Positions 46,018 to 55,147 of a stretch of DNA of 64,000 bases are shown here, one piece after another (positions within the stretch are counted from its first letter, which is position 1; every line of letters starts with the position of its first letter). Location of the stretch: NCBI GenBank assembly GCA_002245855.1, contig NOUX01000013.1, positions 1 through 64,000 of the forward strand, written 5' to 3'. Origin of the DNA: Sphingobacterium cellulitidis. Its GTDB lineage: Bacteria > Bacteroidota > Bacteroidia > Sphingobacteriales > Sphingobacteriaceae. A program made the translations under genes and the position numbers. The notes beneath the pieces were generated by a model that was not told the DNA's origin, made no database searches, and worked only from the letters and a program-made list of their open reading frames with translations.

Positions 46018-46890
46018 ATGCAATTACCTGTAAAATTAGGCGTAAGTACATGGTTATGGACCTCTCCATTCCGAACGGATGATGCGGCAAACTTGTTTGA
46101 GAAAATAGCAAGTTTGGGGTATGAAGTAGTGGAAATTGCTGTAGAGGATCCCACACTTATCGATAGCGAAAAGATTTATAAAGAACTTAAAAAGAATGGC
46201 TTGCAAGCTATTGTCTGTGGTGCCTTTGGTCCAAGTAGAGATTTAACCAGTGATGATGAAGATTTGCAAAAGAATGGCCTCTTATATATTGAAGATTGCT
46301 TGAATATCTCAAATGATTTGAGTGCTAATTTTTTCGCAGGGCCGATGTATTCAGCCGTAGGCAAAGCAAGGATGGTTCCGGATGCACAGCGAAGAACAGA
46401 ATGGAACCGAGCGGTTGATAATTTAGGAAAGGTTTGCGAGATGGCGGCTACTAAAGGTTTGGAATTAGCATTGGAGCCATTGAACCGTTTTGAATCTGAT
46501 TTGATCAATAACGTAGATGATGTTCTGCGATTGATTGATGAACTCAATCACCCAGCTGCAAAGATATGCCTTGATATGTTCCATATGAATATTGAGGAAC
46601 CAGATCCCGGTTTAGCTATCCGTAAGGCAGGTGATAAATTGCTGCATGTTCAGGTTTCAGAAAATTATCGGGGAACTCCGGGAACAGGGAATGCAAGTTG
46701 GGGGGCATTTTATGAGGCACTTTTAGCCATCAATTATAAAGGTGCGGTATCGATTGAGAGTTTTACACCAGAAAATAAGGAGTTAGCAGGGGCAGTCTGC
46801 ATCTGGCGCAATCTTGCTGAAGACCAAGATACATTTGCTAGAGAAGGGCATGAATTTTTGAAAAGATGGGCTGCTAATCAATTAGACTAA
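46018..46890 (+). CDS. Sugar phosphate isomerase/epimerase (ketose 3-epimerase-like)
   Basis: 290 residues, a xylose-isomerase-like TIM barrel without signal peptide. The metal ligands of D-psicose/D-tagatose 3-epimerases line up: Glu153 in ALEPLNRFESD, Asp186 with His189 in CLDMFHMN, His210 in LLHVQVSENYRG, and Glu247 in SIESF. EPLNRFES is close to the signature of this branch. It probably interconverts ketoses or 3-keto sugars. It is followed after eight bases by a Gfo/Idh/MocA gene, so the two act in one pathway. Confidence 0.88.
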   Translation: MQLPVKLGVSTWLWTSPFRTDDAANLFEKIASLGYEVVEIAVEDPTLIDSEKIYKELKKNGLQAIVCGAFGPSRDLTSDDEDLQKNGLLYIEDCLNISNDLSANFFAGPMYSAVGKARMVPDAQRRTEWNRAVDNLGKVCEMAATKGLELALEPLNRFESDLINNVDDVLRLIDELNHPAAKICLDMFHMNIEEPDPGLAIRKAGDKLLHVQVSENYRGTPGTGNASWGAFYEALLAINYKGAVSIESFTPENKELAGAVCIWRNLAEDQDTFAREGHEFLKRWAANQLD

Positions 46891-46898
46891 TATAATCA

Positions 46899-48044
46899 AT
46901 GAACGAAATGGAGAAGAAAGAAAAAATTAATGTTGCCATTATTGGTTTAGGCTTTGGAGCGGAGTTTATTCCTATTTATCAACAGCATCCTAATGCGAAC
47001 TTATATGCTATTTGTCAAAGGAATGAGGAAAGTCTGAATGAAATTGGCGATGCCTTTTCAATAGAAAAGAGATATACCAATTACGATGAACTTCTGAAAG
47101 ATGGAAATATTGATGCCGTTCATATCAATACTCCTATTCCAAATCATGCGGAGCAATCGATTAAAGCACTTCGGGCAGGAAAGCATGTAGCCTGTACTGT
47201 TCCAATGGCTACGACGGTTGAGGAATGCCAGCAAATTGTTGAGGCTGTTGAGGAAACAGGACTCACTTATATGATGATGGAAACCGTGTTATATGCTAGG
47301 GAATTCCTGTTTATGAAAGAACTCTATGAAAAAGGTGATCTTGGAAAGATTCAATTTCTAAAGGCGAGTCATCAACAAGATATGGATGGTTGGCCAAACT
47401 ATTGGCCGGGACTTCCACCCATGCATTATGCTACACACTGTGTAGGACCTGTGCTGGGACTAATTCGCAATGAGGCAGAATATGTGTCATGCTTTGGGTC
47501 AGGAACTATTCGAGAGGATTTAGTAGGACATTATAACTCTCCATTTGCCATAGAGTCCGCACATATAAAATTTAGGAACTCAGATTTAAGTGCCCAGGTA
47601 TATCGGTCCTTATTTGATACAGCGAGGCAATATCGCGAAAGTTTTGAGGTATATGGATCCAAGCAATCGGTGGAATGGCCATTGATTGAAGGAGAACCTT
47701 TGGTTTTACATGTGGCAAAAAGACCTGAACCTGAAATTCCGGAAGAGGTAAATTGCCCGGATTATGCGCACTTACTTCCGCAACCCATACAGCATTTTAC
47801 AAGAGCAGGGGTTTATGATGAAGGCGAGAATCAACATCTATCTTTTTTACAAGGAAGTGGGCATGGAGGCTCGCATCCGCATTTAGTTCATGAATTCATT
47901 AGCGCCTTGAAGGATGGTAGGTCGCCATTTCCAAATGCCCGACAATCAGCAAATATTACTTGCGTTGGTATTTTGGCGCATGAATCGGCCATGAAAGGGG
48001 GAGAGATTATTCCTTTACCTGAATTTACTTGGGAAACAACCTAA
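46899..48044 (+). CDS. Gfo/Idh/MocA-family oxidoreductase
   Basis: 381 residues, cytoplasmic. N-terminal Rossmann fold with VAIIGLGFGAEFIPIYQ, then the family motif DAVHINTPIPNHAEQSIKAL and GKHVACTVPMATTVEECQQI, in which the usual EKP is TVP. The long C-terminal domain has GHGGSHPHLVHEFISALKDG, a known feature of one large subgroup. Members oxidise or reduce sugars at C1 to C4 with NAD(P). Replacement of the lysine of EKP may alter catalysis. With the epimerase upstream and ThuA-like gene downstream, a 3-keto-sugar route is plausible. Confidence 0.88.
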   Translation: MNEMEKKEKINVAIIGLGFGAEFIPIYQQHPNANLYAICQRNEESLNEIGDAFSIEKRYTNYDELLKDGNIDAVHINTPIPNHAEQSIKALRAGKHVACTVPMATTVEECQQIVEAVEETGLTYMMMETVLYAREFLFMKELYEKGDLGKIQFLKASHQQDMDGWPNYWPGLPPMHYATHCVGPVLGLIRNEAEYVSCFGSGTIREDLVGHYNSPFAIESAHIKFRNSDLSAQVYRSLFDTARQYRESFEVYGSKQSVEWPLIEGEPLVLHVAKRPEPEIPEEVNCPDYAHLLPQPIQHFTRAGVYDEGENQHLSFLQGSGHGGSHPHLVHEFISALKDGRSPFPNARQSANITCVGILAHESAMKGGEIIPLPEFTWETT

Positions 48045-48093
48045 TATATTGGAGGTTGCTGACTAAAGAACCTATATTTCAATATTATTTAAA

Positions 48094-51000
48094 ATGAATA
48101 AGATTTTAAAAATATGCCTTCTATTATGCATTGTTTTGTCGGTACTGGGATGTACTGAGGATAACAAGCCTAGAAGACTAGAACTATTTTTTCTGGGACA
48201 TGATAGTAAGCACCATGACTCAGAACTGCTTGCCGATATCTTGGCGAAAGAGTATTTTAATGATGGAATAAATATTACTTATTCTATCGACCCAGATGAT
48301 TTGACAAGTCCGGATCTGAAGAAATACGATGGTTTGATTTTGTATGCGAACCACGATACAATTAGTCCGGCACAAGAAAAAGCATTGTTGGATTATGTTG
48401 CTTCAGGCAAAGGATATATTAATATCCATTCTGCATCCTATTGCTTCCGAAATTCCGATGAGGTAGTAGCCTTGATTGGTGGTCAATTCAAGAGTCATGG
48501 AGGCGGTTCGTTTGGCGCTGAGATCATCAAGCCAGATCATCCTGTTATGCAAGGATTATCACCATTTGTCACCGAATGGGATGAAACTTACGTTCATGAC
48601 CATCTTGCAAAAGATATTGATGTCTTGATGGAACGTGTGGATAGTTCACATAGAGAGCCATATACTTGGGTAAAGGAACATGGAAAAGGTCGGGTGTTTT
48701 ATACAGCTTTTGGTCATGATGAACGCACCTTTCGTAACCCTGGATTTCTACAGTTAGTGAAGAATGGGATTCTTTGGGCAGTGGGTGATAAAGCGGTGGA
48801 AAGAATGAAGAAATATGAAATCGCGAAACCAGAATATGAGGAAGCTCGGATGCCAAATTACGAACGTAAAGATCCAGCTCCTCGCTATCAGCAACCATTG
48901 GACCCTGTGCAATCGCAGACACTAATACAAGTACCTGTAGGCTTTCGCCTGGAGCTCTTTGCTAGTGAGCCTGACATTAAAAAGCCTATTTCAATGGATT
49001 GGGATGAAAGGGGAAGGCTATGGGTAATAGAAACAGTGGATTATCCTAATACAGTAAAAAGTGATAAAGGAACAGGAGATGACCGGATTACGATCTGTGA
49101 GGATACAGATAATGATGGAAAGGCGGATAAATTCACGGTATTTGCTGAAGGGCTTAATATTCCAACTTCTTTTGTTTTTGCTGATGGTGGAATTATTGTT
49201 GCTCAGGCTCCTCACTTTTTGTTTTTAAAGGATACCAATGGGGATGATAAAGCTGATGTTCGGACGGTACTGATTGACGGATGGGGAACATTTGATACGC
49301 ATGCTGGTCCATCAAACCTGAAATATGGCTTGGATAACAAAATTTGGGGAACCGTAGGATATTCAGGTTTTGAAGGCACTATAGCTGGGAAACCCTATAA
49401 ATTTGGTTCCGGGGCATATCGATTTAATCCCAAAGCTCAGGATTTTGAGTTCTTAGGGAATACCAGTAATAACACTTGGGGATTAGGATTCTCTGAAGAC
49501 TTTGATGTTTTCTTGTCAACCGCGAATAATGAGAACAGTAATTTTATGGCTATTCCAGCTCGATACTATGAAAAAGCAAATGTTAATGAGCGGGGAATTG
49601 AGAAAATAGATGCCCATTACAAGATCCATGAGTTGACCAAGGAGCTGCGACAAGTGGATGTATTTGGAGGCTTTACAGCGGCATCAGGTCATAATCTATA
49701 TACTGCACGTGCATTCCCTCAAGAATATTGGAACCGGGTAGCATTTATCGCTGAACCAACCGGTCGCCTAATCCATCGACATATCCTAGAGCCATCAGGT
49801 TCTGGGTTTAAAGAAAAGGGTGATGGTTGGAATATGGTAGCGAGTTCGGATAACTGGTTTGGTCCTGTGGAAGCTAAAGTAGGACCCGATGGATCGTTAT
49901 GGTTCTTGGACTGGTATAACTTTATTATCCAGCATAACCCAACGCCTCAAGGCTTCGAAAACGGCCCTGGGAATGCCTATATCGATCCATTACGAGATAA
50001 TACGAAAGGACGGATTTATAGATTAGTTTATGATGATGCTGCCAAACAAAAGAAGTTTAATTTAAAAGGTAAAAAGGGCTCAGACCTAGTTGATGCCTTA
50101 TCAAGTGATAATATGTTTTGGCGGACAACAGCGCAAAGATTATTGGTAGAAGCTGCTGATAAATCTGTTGCTGATGATCTACATAAGCTTATCAATGATA
50201 AGTCGGTCGATCAGGTCAATGTCAATGGTGCTGCCATTCACGCCATCTGGACCTTAAAGGGCTTAGGATTATTATCGAATGGAGAAAGTCCTAGTGTTTC
50301 AGTTGTTCTTAAGGCTCTCAAACATCCTGCTGCAGGAGTGAGAAGGGCGGCCATACAAACCTTACCTAAAGATGCCAAGGTTATCGATGAATTGATATCC
50401 TCAGGGGTTGTTCAAGACAAGGATCTTCGCGTTAGATTAGCGGCTATTTTAGCTTTATCAGAAGCTCCATCTAGTCAAAAGGTTGCGAAAGTGATTTTTG
50501 ATGCCGTGCAGGATCCTGAAAATGAAAAGGACAAATGGATATTCCATGCTTTGATGATTGCAGGTAGCCTTCATCAACCAAATATGATGCATGAATACCA
50601 TTCGAAGTTTGGCCATCCTGATTTTTCAAAGGCTACAGGTTCCTTGGCGGAAAGAATTATTGCCGGTAATAATATGAGTGTTTTACCTCTTAACAGTTCG
50701 AGAGATGGGATTATTAGTTCCAGACAGATCCCTAAACTTTCAAACCGTGAAATCCACTTTGTAAGTACCGTTCGTCAAAAGGATCAGCATCCTCTAAATG
50801 GAGCCCTACTATCATATGGTACGGAAAGGGAAGGTTATGCTGTTTATATCAAGGATGGTAAAGTAGAGTTTAGAGTAAATCAAAAAGGAAATAAGTCCAT
50901 CATTCAATCGGAAAAACTTACTAAACCGAATTTTAAAGTTAAAACTTCATTGCTTGCTGATGGTAAGATGTTACTATTTGTAGATGATGTGAAAGTAGCG

Positions 51001-51585
51001 GAAGGTAAAAGTTTAGGTCTGTTTCCAGAGAAACAGGACGGTTTTCTTTTAGTAGGTAGAGCTAGTGCCACGAAAGAATCGGCTCAAGATCCGAATGGAA
51101 ACGCCGGTGAATTTCCTGAGGATTTTAACTTTACAGGGATCCTGGAAGATAGCCGCTTAATTGTAATGAATAAGGCCGTCGGTGCAGAAGGTAATACCAT
51201 TGAAGCCGATAAAGTATTAAAGATTAAGGCTGTCGTGGGTGAAATGAAATATGATATTACTAACTTTTCAGCTAAAGCAGGCTCAAATCTGAAAATAATA
51301 TTTGAGAACCCTGATCATATGCAACATAATATGTTGATCTTAAAACCAGGTAGTTTGGAGCGGGTTGGGGAGGCCGCAGATAAATTGGCGACACAAAGCA
51401 ATGCAATTGAACTTCAATACATCCCTAATTCGGCAGATGTGTTATTTAGCACCTCTCTGATTGATCCAGCAGGTTCCTACGAATTGAATATCAAAGTGCC
51501 GAGTGAACCAGGAGATTATCCATTTGCTTGTACATTTCCGGGACATTGGCGAATAATGAATGGCGTGATGAAAGTAATTCCATAA
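48094..51585 (+). CDS. ThuA / membrane-dehydrogenase propeller / HEAT / azurin-like fusion lipoprotein
   Basis: 1163 residues, lipobox VLGCTED. Residues about 28-235 form a ThuA-like glutamine-amidotransferase fold (LELFFLGHDSKHHDSELLAD; GYINIHSASYCF). Residues about 275-625 match the PVC-type putative membrane-bound dehydrogenase propeller (GFRLELFASEPDIKKPISM; ITICEDTDNDGKADKF). HEAT-like repeats follow (about 640-790), then a LamG/DUF-like part. The last 120 residues form a cupredoxin: MQHNMLIL for the first His, and CTFPGHWRIM with Cys1146, His1151 and Met1155, the azurin type-1 copper pattern. The CxxCH heme motif usual in this family is absent. Likely a periplasmic sugar dehydrogenase passing electrons to its own copper domain (inference). 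Confidence 0.88.
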   Translation: MNKILKICLLLCIVLSVLGCTEDNKPRRLELFFLGHDSKHHDSELLADILAKEYFNDGINITYSIDPDDLTSPDLKKYDGLILYANHDTISPAQEKALLDYVASGKGYINIHSASYCFRNSDEVVALIGGQFKSHGGGSFGAEIIKPDHPVMQGLSPFVTEWDETYVHDHLAKDIDVLMERVDSSHREPYTWVKEHGKGRVFYTAFGHDERTFRNPGFLQLVKNGILWAVGDKAVERMKKYEIAKPEYEEARMPNYERKDPAPRYQQPLDPVQSQTLIQVPVGFRLELFASEPDIKKPISMDWDERGRLWVIETVDYPNTVKSDKGTGDDRITICEDTDNDGKADKFTVFAEGLNIPTSFVFADGGIIVAQAPHFLFLKDTNGDDKADVRTVLIDGWGTFDTHAGPSNLKYGLDNKIWGTVGYSGFEGTIAGKPYKFGSGAYRFNPKAQDFEFLGNTSNNTWGLGFSEDFDVFLSTANNENSNFMAIPARYYEKANVNERGIEKIDAHYKIHELTKELRQVDVFGGFTAASGHNLYTARAFPQEYWNRVAFIAEPTGRLIHRHILEPSGSGFKEKGDGWNMVASSDNWFGPVEAKVGPDGSLWFLDWYNFIIQHNPTPQGFENGPGNAYIDPLRDNTKGRIYRLVYDDAAKQKKFNLKGKKGSDLVDALSSDNMFWRTTAQRLLVEAADKSVADDLHKLINDKSVDQVNVNGAAIHAIWTLKGLGLLSNGESPSVSVVLKALKHPAAGVRRAAIQTLPKDAKVIDELISSGVVQDKDLRVRLAAILALSEAPSSQKVAKVIFDAVQDPENEKDKWIFHALMIAGSLHQPNMMHEYHSKFGHPDFSKATGSLAERIIAGNNMSVLPLNSSRDGIISSRQIPKLSNREIHFVSTVRQKDQHPLNGALLSYGTEREGYAVYIKDGKVEFRVNQKGNKSIIQSEKLTKPNFKVKTSLLADGKMLLFVDDVKVAEGKSLGLFPEKQDGFLLVGRASATKESAQDPNGNAGEFPEDFNFTGILEDSRLIVMNKAVGAEGNTIEADKVLKIKAVVGEMKYDITNFSAKAGSNLKIIFENPDHMQHNMLILKPGSLERVGEAADKLATQSNAIELQYIPNSADVLFSTSLIDPAGSYELNIKVPSEPGDYPFACTFPGHWRIMNGVMKVIP

Positions 51586-51587
51586 TT

Positions 51588-51627
51588 AAAAAGGGGAATA
51601 GATATTGAAATCTATTCCCTTTTTTTA
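51588..51627 (+). terminator. Terminator after the ThuA-azurin gene
   Basis: Arms GGGAATAGAT (51594-51603) and ATCTATTCCC (51610-51619) with flanking A/T pairing, followed by eight Ts. It separates this operon from the NamZ gene. Confidence 0.88.
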
Positions 51628-51712
51628 CTACCCGTTGGTTTTTGAGTGTTCAATTTTCTTTTCGGAAATAAGAAATCTACACATTTTGTTGATTCTTAGT
51701 ATATTTAGTGCT

Positions 51713-52915
51713 ATGAAAAAGATTATTTACCTAATCCTGGCGATGGTTATTATTTGCAGTAACTTAACTGGTCAGGTTAATTATTCCAATGATATTATTA
51801 AGGTTGGCGCTGAGCGAACCGACCAATATATTCCAAAGCTTGAAGGTAAGAGGGTTGCATTGATTGCTAATCAAACTTCTGTTATTGGAGAAACACATTT
51901 ATTAGATAGTTTGGTTCGACGTGGAATCAATATTGTAAAAGTATTTGGCCCTGAGCATGGATTTCGTGGGAATGCTAGCAATGGTACAGCAGTTGGCGAC
52001 GAGGTAGATGCAAATACAGGAATCAAAATTGTATCCCTATATGGTAACAAAAGAAAACCTACAAAGGATGACCTAGCCGATGTAGATATCTTGGTTTATG
52101 ATATTCAAGATGTTGGTTGCCGTTTTTATACCAATATCAATGTTTTACGGGATGTGATGCAGTCTGCAGCTGAAAATGGAAAAGAGATGCTTATCTTGGA
52201 TCGTCCTAATCCGAACGCTTATTTTATTGATGGTCCTATTCTGGACATGAAAAATAAATCAGGTATTGGACAGTTTCCTATCCCTATTGTTCACGGTCTT
52301 ACTATTGCTGAATTCGCACAAATGGCTAATGGAGAAGGTTGGTTAGGAAATGGTTTAAAATGTAATCTAAGTGTTGTGAGAAATGGAAATTATAAGCATA
52401 GTATGTTGTATAAATTGCCTGTGCGGCCTTCACCAAATCTCAATACTCCTGAAAGTATATTACTATACCCAACTACTTGTTTATTTGAAGGTGTTTCTTT
52501 AAATCATGGACGTGGTACAGACTTCCCATTTACGGTTGTTGGAGGTCCAATGTATAAAGGGATTTATGAGTTTTATTATACTCCGATTTCGATGCCTGGT
52601 CGGGCAGAGGATCCCCTTTATCAAGATCAGGTATGTTATGGCCTTGATCTTCGAAATATTAATTTTGAAGAGTTGGTAAAGTCTAAAAAGATTAACCTGC
52701 AATGGATGATAGAACTTTATGCCAAACATCCCAATAAAAATCAGTTTTTTGAACGATTTCATCGCCAAATCGGGAATATAGATTATCTCGCAGGAGTATC
52801 AGAATTTAAGGATCAAATCCGCTCTGGAATGAGTGAAGAGGAAATCCGAAAAACATGGCAACCAGGGATAGATAAGTATAAAAAGATGCGTAAAAAGTAT
52901 CTTCTTTATAAGTAG
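51713..52915 (+). CDS. namZ: DUF1343 exo-beta-N-acetylmuramidase (NamZ-like)
   Basis: 400 residues from ATG 51713; a frame extension upstream runs through the terminator and is rejected. The signal peptide ends near TGQVN. DUF1343/GH171 landmarks are KRVALIANQTSVIGETHLLD, VFGPEHGFRGNASNGT, DILVYDIQDVGCRFYTNI, and LDRPNPN. NamZ removes MurNAc from the non-reducing end of peptidoglycan fragments in the periplasm. No MurNAc kinase or transporter lies adjacent, so it seems a stand-alone recycling gene here. Confidence 0.92.
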   Translation: MKKIIYLILAMVIICSNLTGQVNYSNDIIKVGAERTDQYIPKLEGKRVALIANQTSVIGETHLLDSLVRRGINIVKVFGPEHGFRGNASNGTAVGDEVDANTGIKIVSLYGNKRKPTKDDLADVDILVYDIQDVGCRFYTNINVLRDVMQSAAENGKEMLILDRPNPNAYFIDGPILDMKNKSGIGQFPIPIVHGLTIAEFAQMANGEGWLGNGLKCNLSVVRNGNYKHSMLYKLPVRPSPNLNTPESILLYPTTCLFEGVSLNHGRGTDFPFTVVGGPMYKGIYEFYYTPISMPGRAEDPLYQDQVCYGLDLRNINFEELVKSKKINLQWMIELYAKHPNKNQFFERFHRQIGNIDYLAGVSEFKDQIRSGMSEEEIRKTWQPGIDKYKKMRKKYLLYK

Positions 52916-52965
52916 GAAATAATTATTCCAATTCATAATGATCTCTCCTCTAAACTATTAATCTG

Positions 52966-53553
52966 ATGTTATTTAAACTAGAACAACTGAATGGAATAAA
53001 GACTGGTAAAATTGCCTATGCATATTGGAAATGGCTTAAATTGTCAGTCAATAGTGGTAGTATAATTAATACTGCCGTTGGTCAGATTGAAATTGGTGAA
53101 ATCAATATAGTAAGTGAAGAAGATATCAATGATCAAGATGCGGTTGAATCAGGATATACAAATAAGCAAGACTTGTTAAAGTCTTTTTTTCGAAAGAGTA
53201 TAGGTTCGATTTATAAAATCGCTGTTAGCTATCATTCTGAAGACCCTCGAATTGAATTGAGAAATGAAATAGGACTAACAGACTCGGAATTCGAGGACTT
53301 AAAAAATAAACTTGCTCGATTTGATAAATTCAGTAATCATGGTCCTTGGACCAAAACAGTGCTTTTGGCAATACAAAACAATCCAAATTTACATGCCATT
53401 GGTATTGCCAAACTCACTGGGTTTGAAAAAGATTGGGTAAAGATTAATATTCGCAAACTTAAGAATCTTGGTCTCAGTATTAGTCATCTTGTAGGTTACG
53501 AACTTTCGACAAGAGGTATGGAGTTTGTAAACAAATATTTTAATAAAGAATAG
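52966..53553 (+). CDS. ASCH-domain protein with C-terminal winged helix
   Basis: 195 residues. The first 110 residues resemble an ASCH (PUA-like) RNA-binding domain: WKWLKLSVNSGSIINTAVGQ, IEIGEINIVSEEDINDQDA, and ESGYTNKQDLLKSFF. The remainder reads as a winged helix (TKTVLLAIQNNPNLHAIGIA, DWVKINIRKLKNLGLSIS, ELSTRGMEFVNKYF). This pairing of RNA-type and DNA-type binding modules suggests a regulator, target unknown. It is convergent with the DUF805 gene with only seven bases between the stops. Confidence 0.65.
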   Translation: MLFKLEQLNGIKTGKIAYAYWKWLKLSVNSGSIINTAVGQIEIGEINIVSEEDINDQDAVESGYTNKQDLLKSFFRKSIGSIYKIAVSYHSEDPRIELRNEIGLTDSEFEDLKNKLARFDKFSNHGPWTKTVLLAIQNNPNLHAIGIAKLTGFEKDWVKINIRKLKNLGLSISHLVGYELSTRGMEFVNKYFNKE

Positions 53554-53560
53554 TACCCTA

Positions 53561-54139
53561 TTATTTTTTTGGATTACGACCATATTGATTGGTAAAGGGC
53601 TTACCATCTACGAATACCAACCAAAAAATATAAAATGGAATTAGTTGAAGCCATCCAGAATTCCCGATGTCATGGCTCCTTTTCGCTGCTTGGGCACTTC
53701 CAAACCACATAGCTGGAATAATCAGAAATAGAAAGGTAAAAACTTCGCTGTCATCGACATTTGCACTGTAGGGGTCTCCTAGTATTTCACCAATTATACT
53801 CAGGTATATCGAGCAGATAATAAAACTAATTATGAATTCAGATCTTCGAATTCTGCCTTCAAAACCAAATGGATTCGAGAAATAACCTTGGGGTTCTTGC
53901 GGAATAACTGATTTTTCCTGATTACTGGTCTGATGTAGATTTTGCTGTATGTTATTGATTGGGGGTGGAGTATTAGGATTGAAGAGGGGTCTTAAATCAT
54001 CCACTTCAACTGCTCGTTCCCAGGTTTGTAATCCTTGGTACCACACCAAGGTATCCCGATAAATATTTTTGTTTTTTAGCTCTTCAAGAGTATAAGGTCC
54101 TACTTTTTCAGCATCCTTTACATAGTAGTATAGCCGCAT
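53561..54139 (-). CDS. GYF_2-DUF805 membrane protein
   Basis: 192 residues. Residues 1-55 form a GYF_2 domain (YYYVKDAEKVGPYTLEELKN; VWYQGLQTWERA), which binds short proline-rich peptides in eukaryotic relatives. A low-complexity Pro/Asn linker follows. Residues about 90-190 form DUF805 with three to four membrane segments: GFEGRIRRSEFIISFIICS, AQAAKRSHDIGNSGW, and a final KPFTNQYGRNPK. Function is unknown; the family is widespread in bacteria. Confidence 0.88.
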   Translation of the reverse strand: MRLYYYVKDAEKVGPYTLEELKNKNIYRDTLVWYQGLQTWERAVEVDDLRPLFNPNTPPPINNIQQNLHQTSNQEKSVIPQEPQGYFSNPFGFEGRIRRSEFIISFIICSIYLSIIGEILGDPYSANVDDSEVFTFLFLIIPAMWFGSAQAAKRSHDIGNSGWLQLIPFYIFWLVFVDGKPFTNQYGRNPKK

Positions 54140-54292
54140 ATGTTAATAAATAATTTGGTAGATTGAGTCAATTTGTGCCGCAAATTAGTCAATAAGCCGT
54201 AGTGTATTTATGGGAAACCGTAATACTCAGACTTTTCTATGTTTTGGATATTAAGTCTTTTATTTATCTTGTGAAATCTAATTATTTGCCGA

Positions 54293-55018
54293 ATGTTAAT
54301 CGCCCTAATTATCATCAGTTTAATCTTTGTAGGAGTTGGATTTCTCTTAAACACTGAAAATGCCGATAGCTTGCTATCAGGCTATAATAGCATGTCTGTA
54401 GAGGAGAAGGAAAATTTTGATATCAATTCCTTTGTGCCCTATTTTAGAAAGTTTCACTTAGTATTGGGCGGAACTCTATTAATCATAGGCCTACTCCTTT
54501 ATTATTTGATTAATCCTGATTGGACAGGGGTTTTTATGTCTACTTATCCCTTGATTGCCTATTGCTTTTTAATCTGGAAGACCAATAAGTTTTACAAGGT
54601 TCCTAATAAAAAAGACCGAGTTAAATCTTTTGTGGTTATGGTTTTTATCCTTGCAGTTTTTGTAGCTATTGGAGGTATGTTTATTTATTCCTTACAGGAA
54701 AACCAAGTCATTGTTGAAAAAGAGATGATAAAATTTACTGGAGATTATGGACGTGAAATTGAAAAGTCTAAAATTAAGTCTATTTCTCTTGTTGATACCT
54801 TGCCGAATATAAAAGTTAAAACCACTGGATTTTCTCTTCAGAAAATTAAAAAAGGAGCTTATAAAACTGAGGATGGTGAAGAGATAACTTTACTCATCAA
54901 TTCTGATAAAAAACCTATTGTATTAATTGAAGAAATTAATGGACATAAAATTTATTATTCAGCCAAGGAACGTCCGAATCAGAAGGTTTGTGTCGAGTTG
55001 ATAAAGGGTATCAAATAG
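54293..55018 (+). CDS. DUF3784-type membrane protein
   Basis: 241 residues. The N-terminal 130 residues carry four hydrophobic segments; the first part, IIISLIFVGVGFLLNTENAD followed by LLSGYNSMSVEEKENFD, is the DUF3784 signature. After the last membrane segment a basic, beta-rich cytoplasmic or external domain follows (EMIKFTGDYGREIEKSKIKS and onward), like a PH-type module. Function is unknown. It is monocistronic and ends in a strong hairpin. Confidence 0.8.
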   Translation: MLIALIIISLIFVGVGFLLNTENADSLLSGYNSMSVEEKENFDINSFVPYFRKFHLVLGGTLLIIGLLLYYLINPDWTGVFMSTYPLIAYCFLIWKTNKFYKVPNKKDRVKSFVVMVFILAVFVAIGGMFIYSLQENQVIVEKEMIKFTGDYGREIEKSKIKSISLVDTLPNIKVKTTGFSLQKIKKGAYKTEDGEEITLLINSDKKPIVLIEEINGHKIYYSAKERPNQKVCVELIKGIK

Positions 55019-55023
55019 CATAA

Positions 55024-55063
55024 AAAATGGAGAATATTTAATAAATCAAATATTCTCCATTTT
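55024..55063 (+). terminator. Terminator after the DUF3784 gene
   Basis: Perfect 16-base arms (AAAATGGAGAATATTT at 55024-55039, complement at 55048-55063) around an eight-base loop, with A-rich and T-rich ends. Confidence 0.88.
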
Positions 55064-55147
55064 AGAAAATAAAAGTTGTAATGAATAAAGGATACCTTCC
55101 AAAATAATCCTGTATATTGCAATGAAATCAACCTAATTACCAATTAC

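Noticed and set aside
46176..46547. 123-codon antisense frame in the epimerase gene
   Set aside because: Its Ser/Leu-rich content is typical of a complement of TIM-barrel coding sequence.
48569..48922. 117-codon antisense frame in the ThuA-azurin gene
   Set aside because: It opposes the well-supported ThuA domain; no recognisable features.
51605..51712. Longer N-terminus for the NamZ-like protein
   Set aside because: It would begin inside the T-run of the upstream terminator and place 36 residues before a clear signal peptide.
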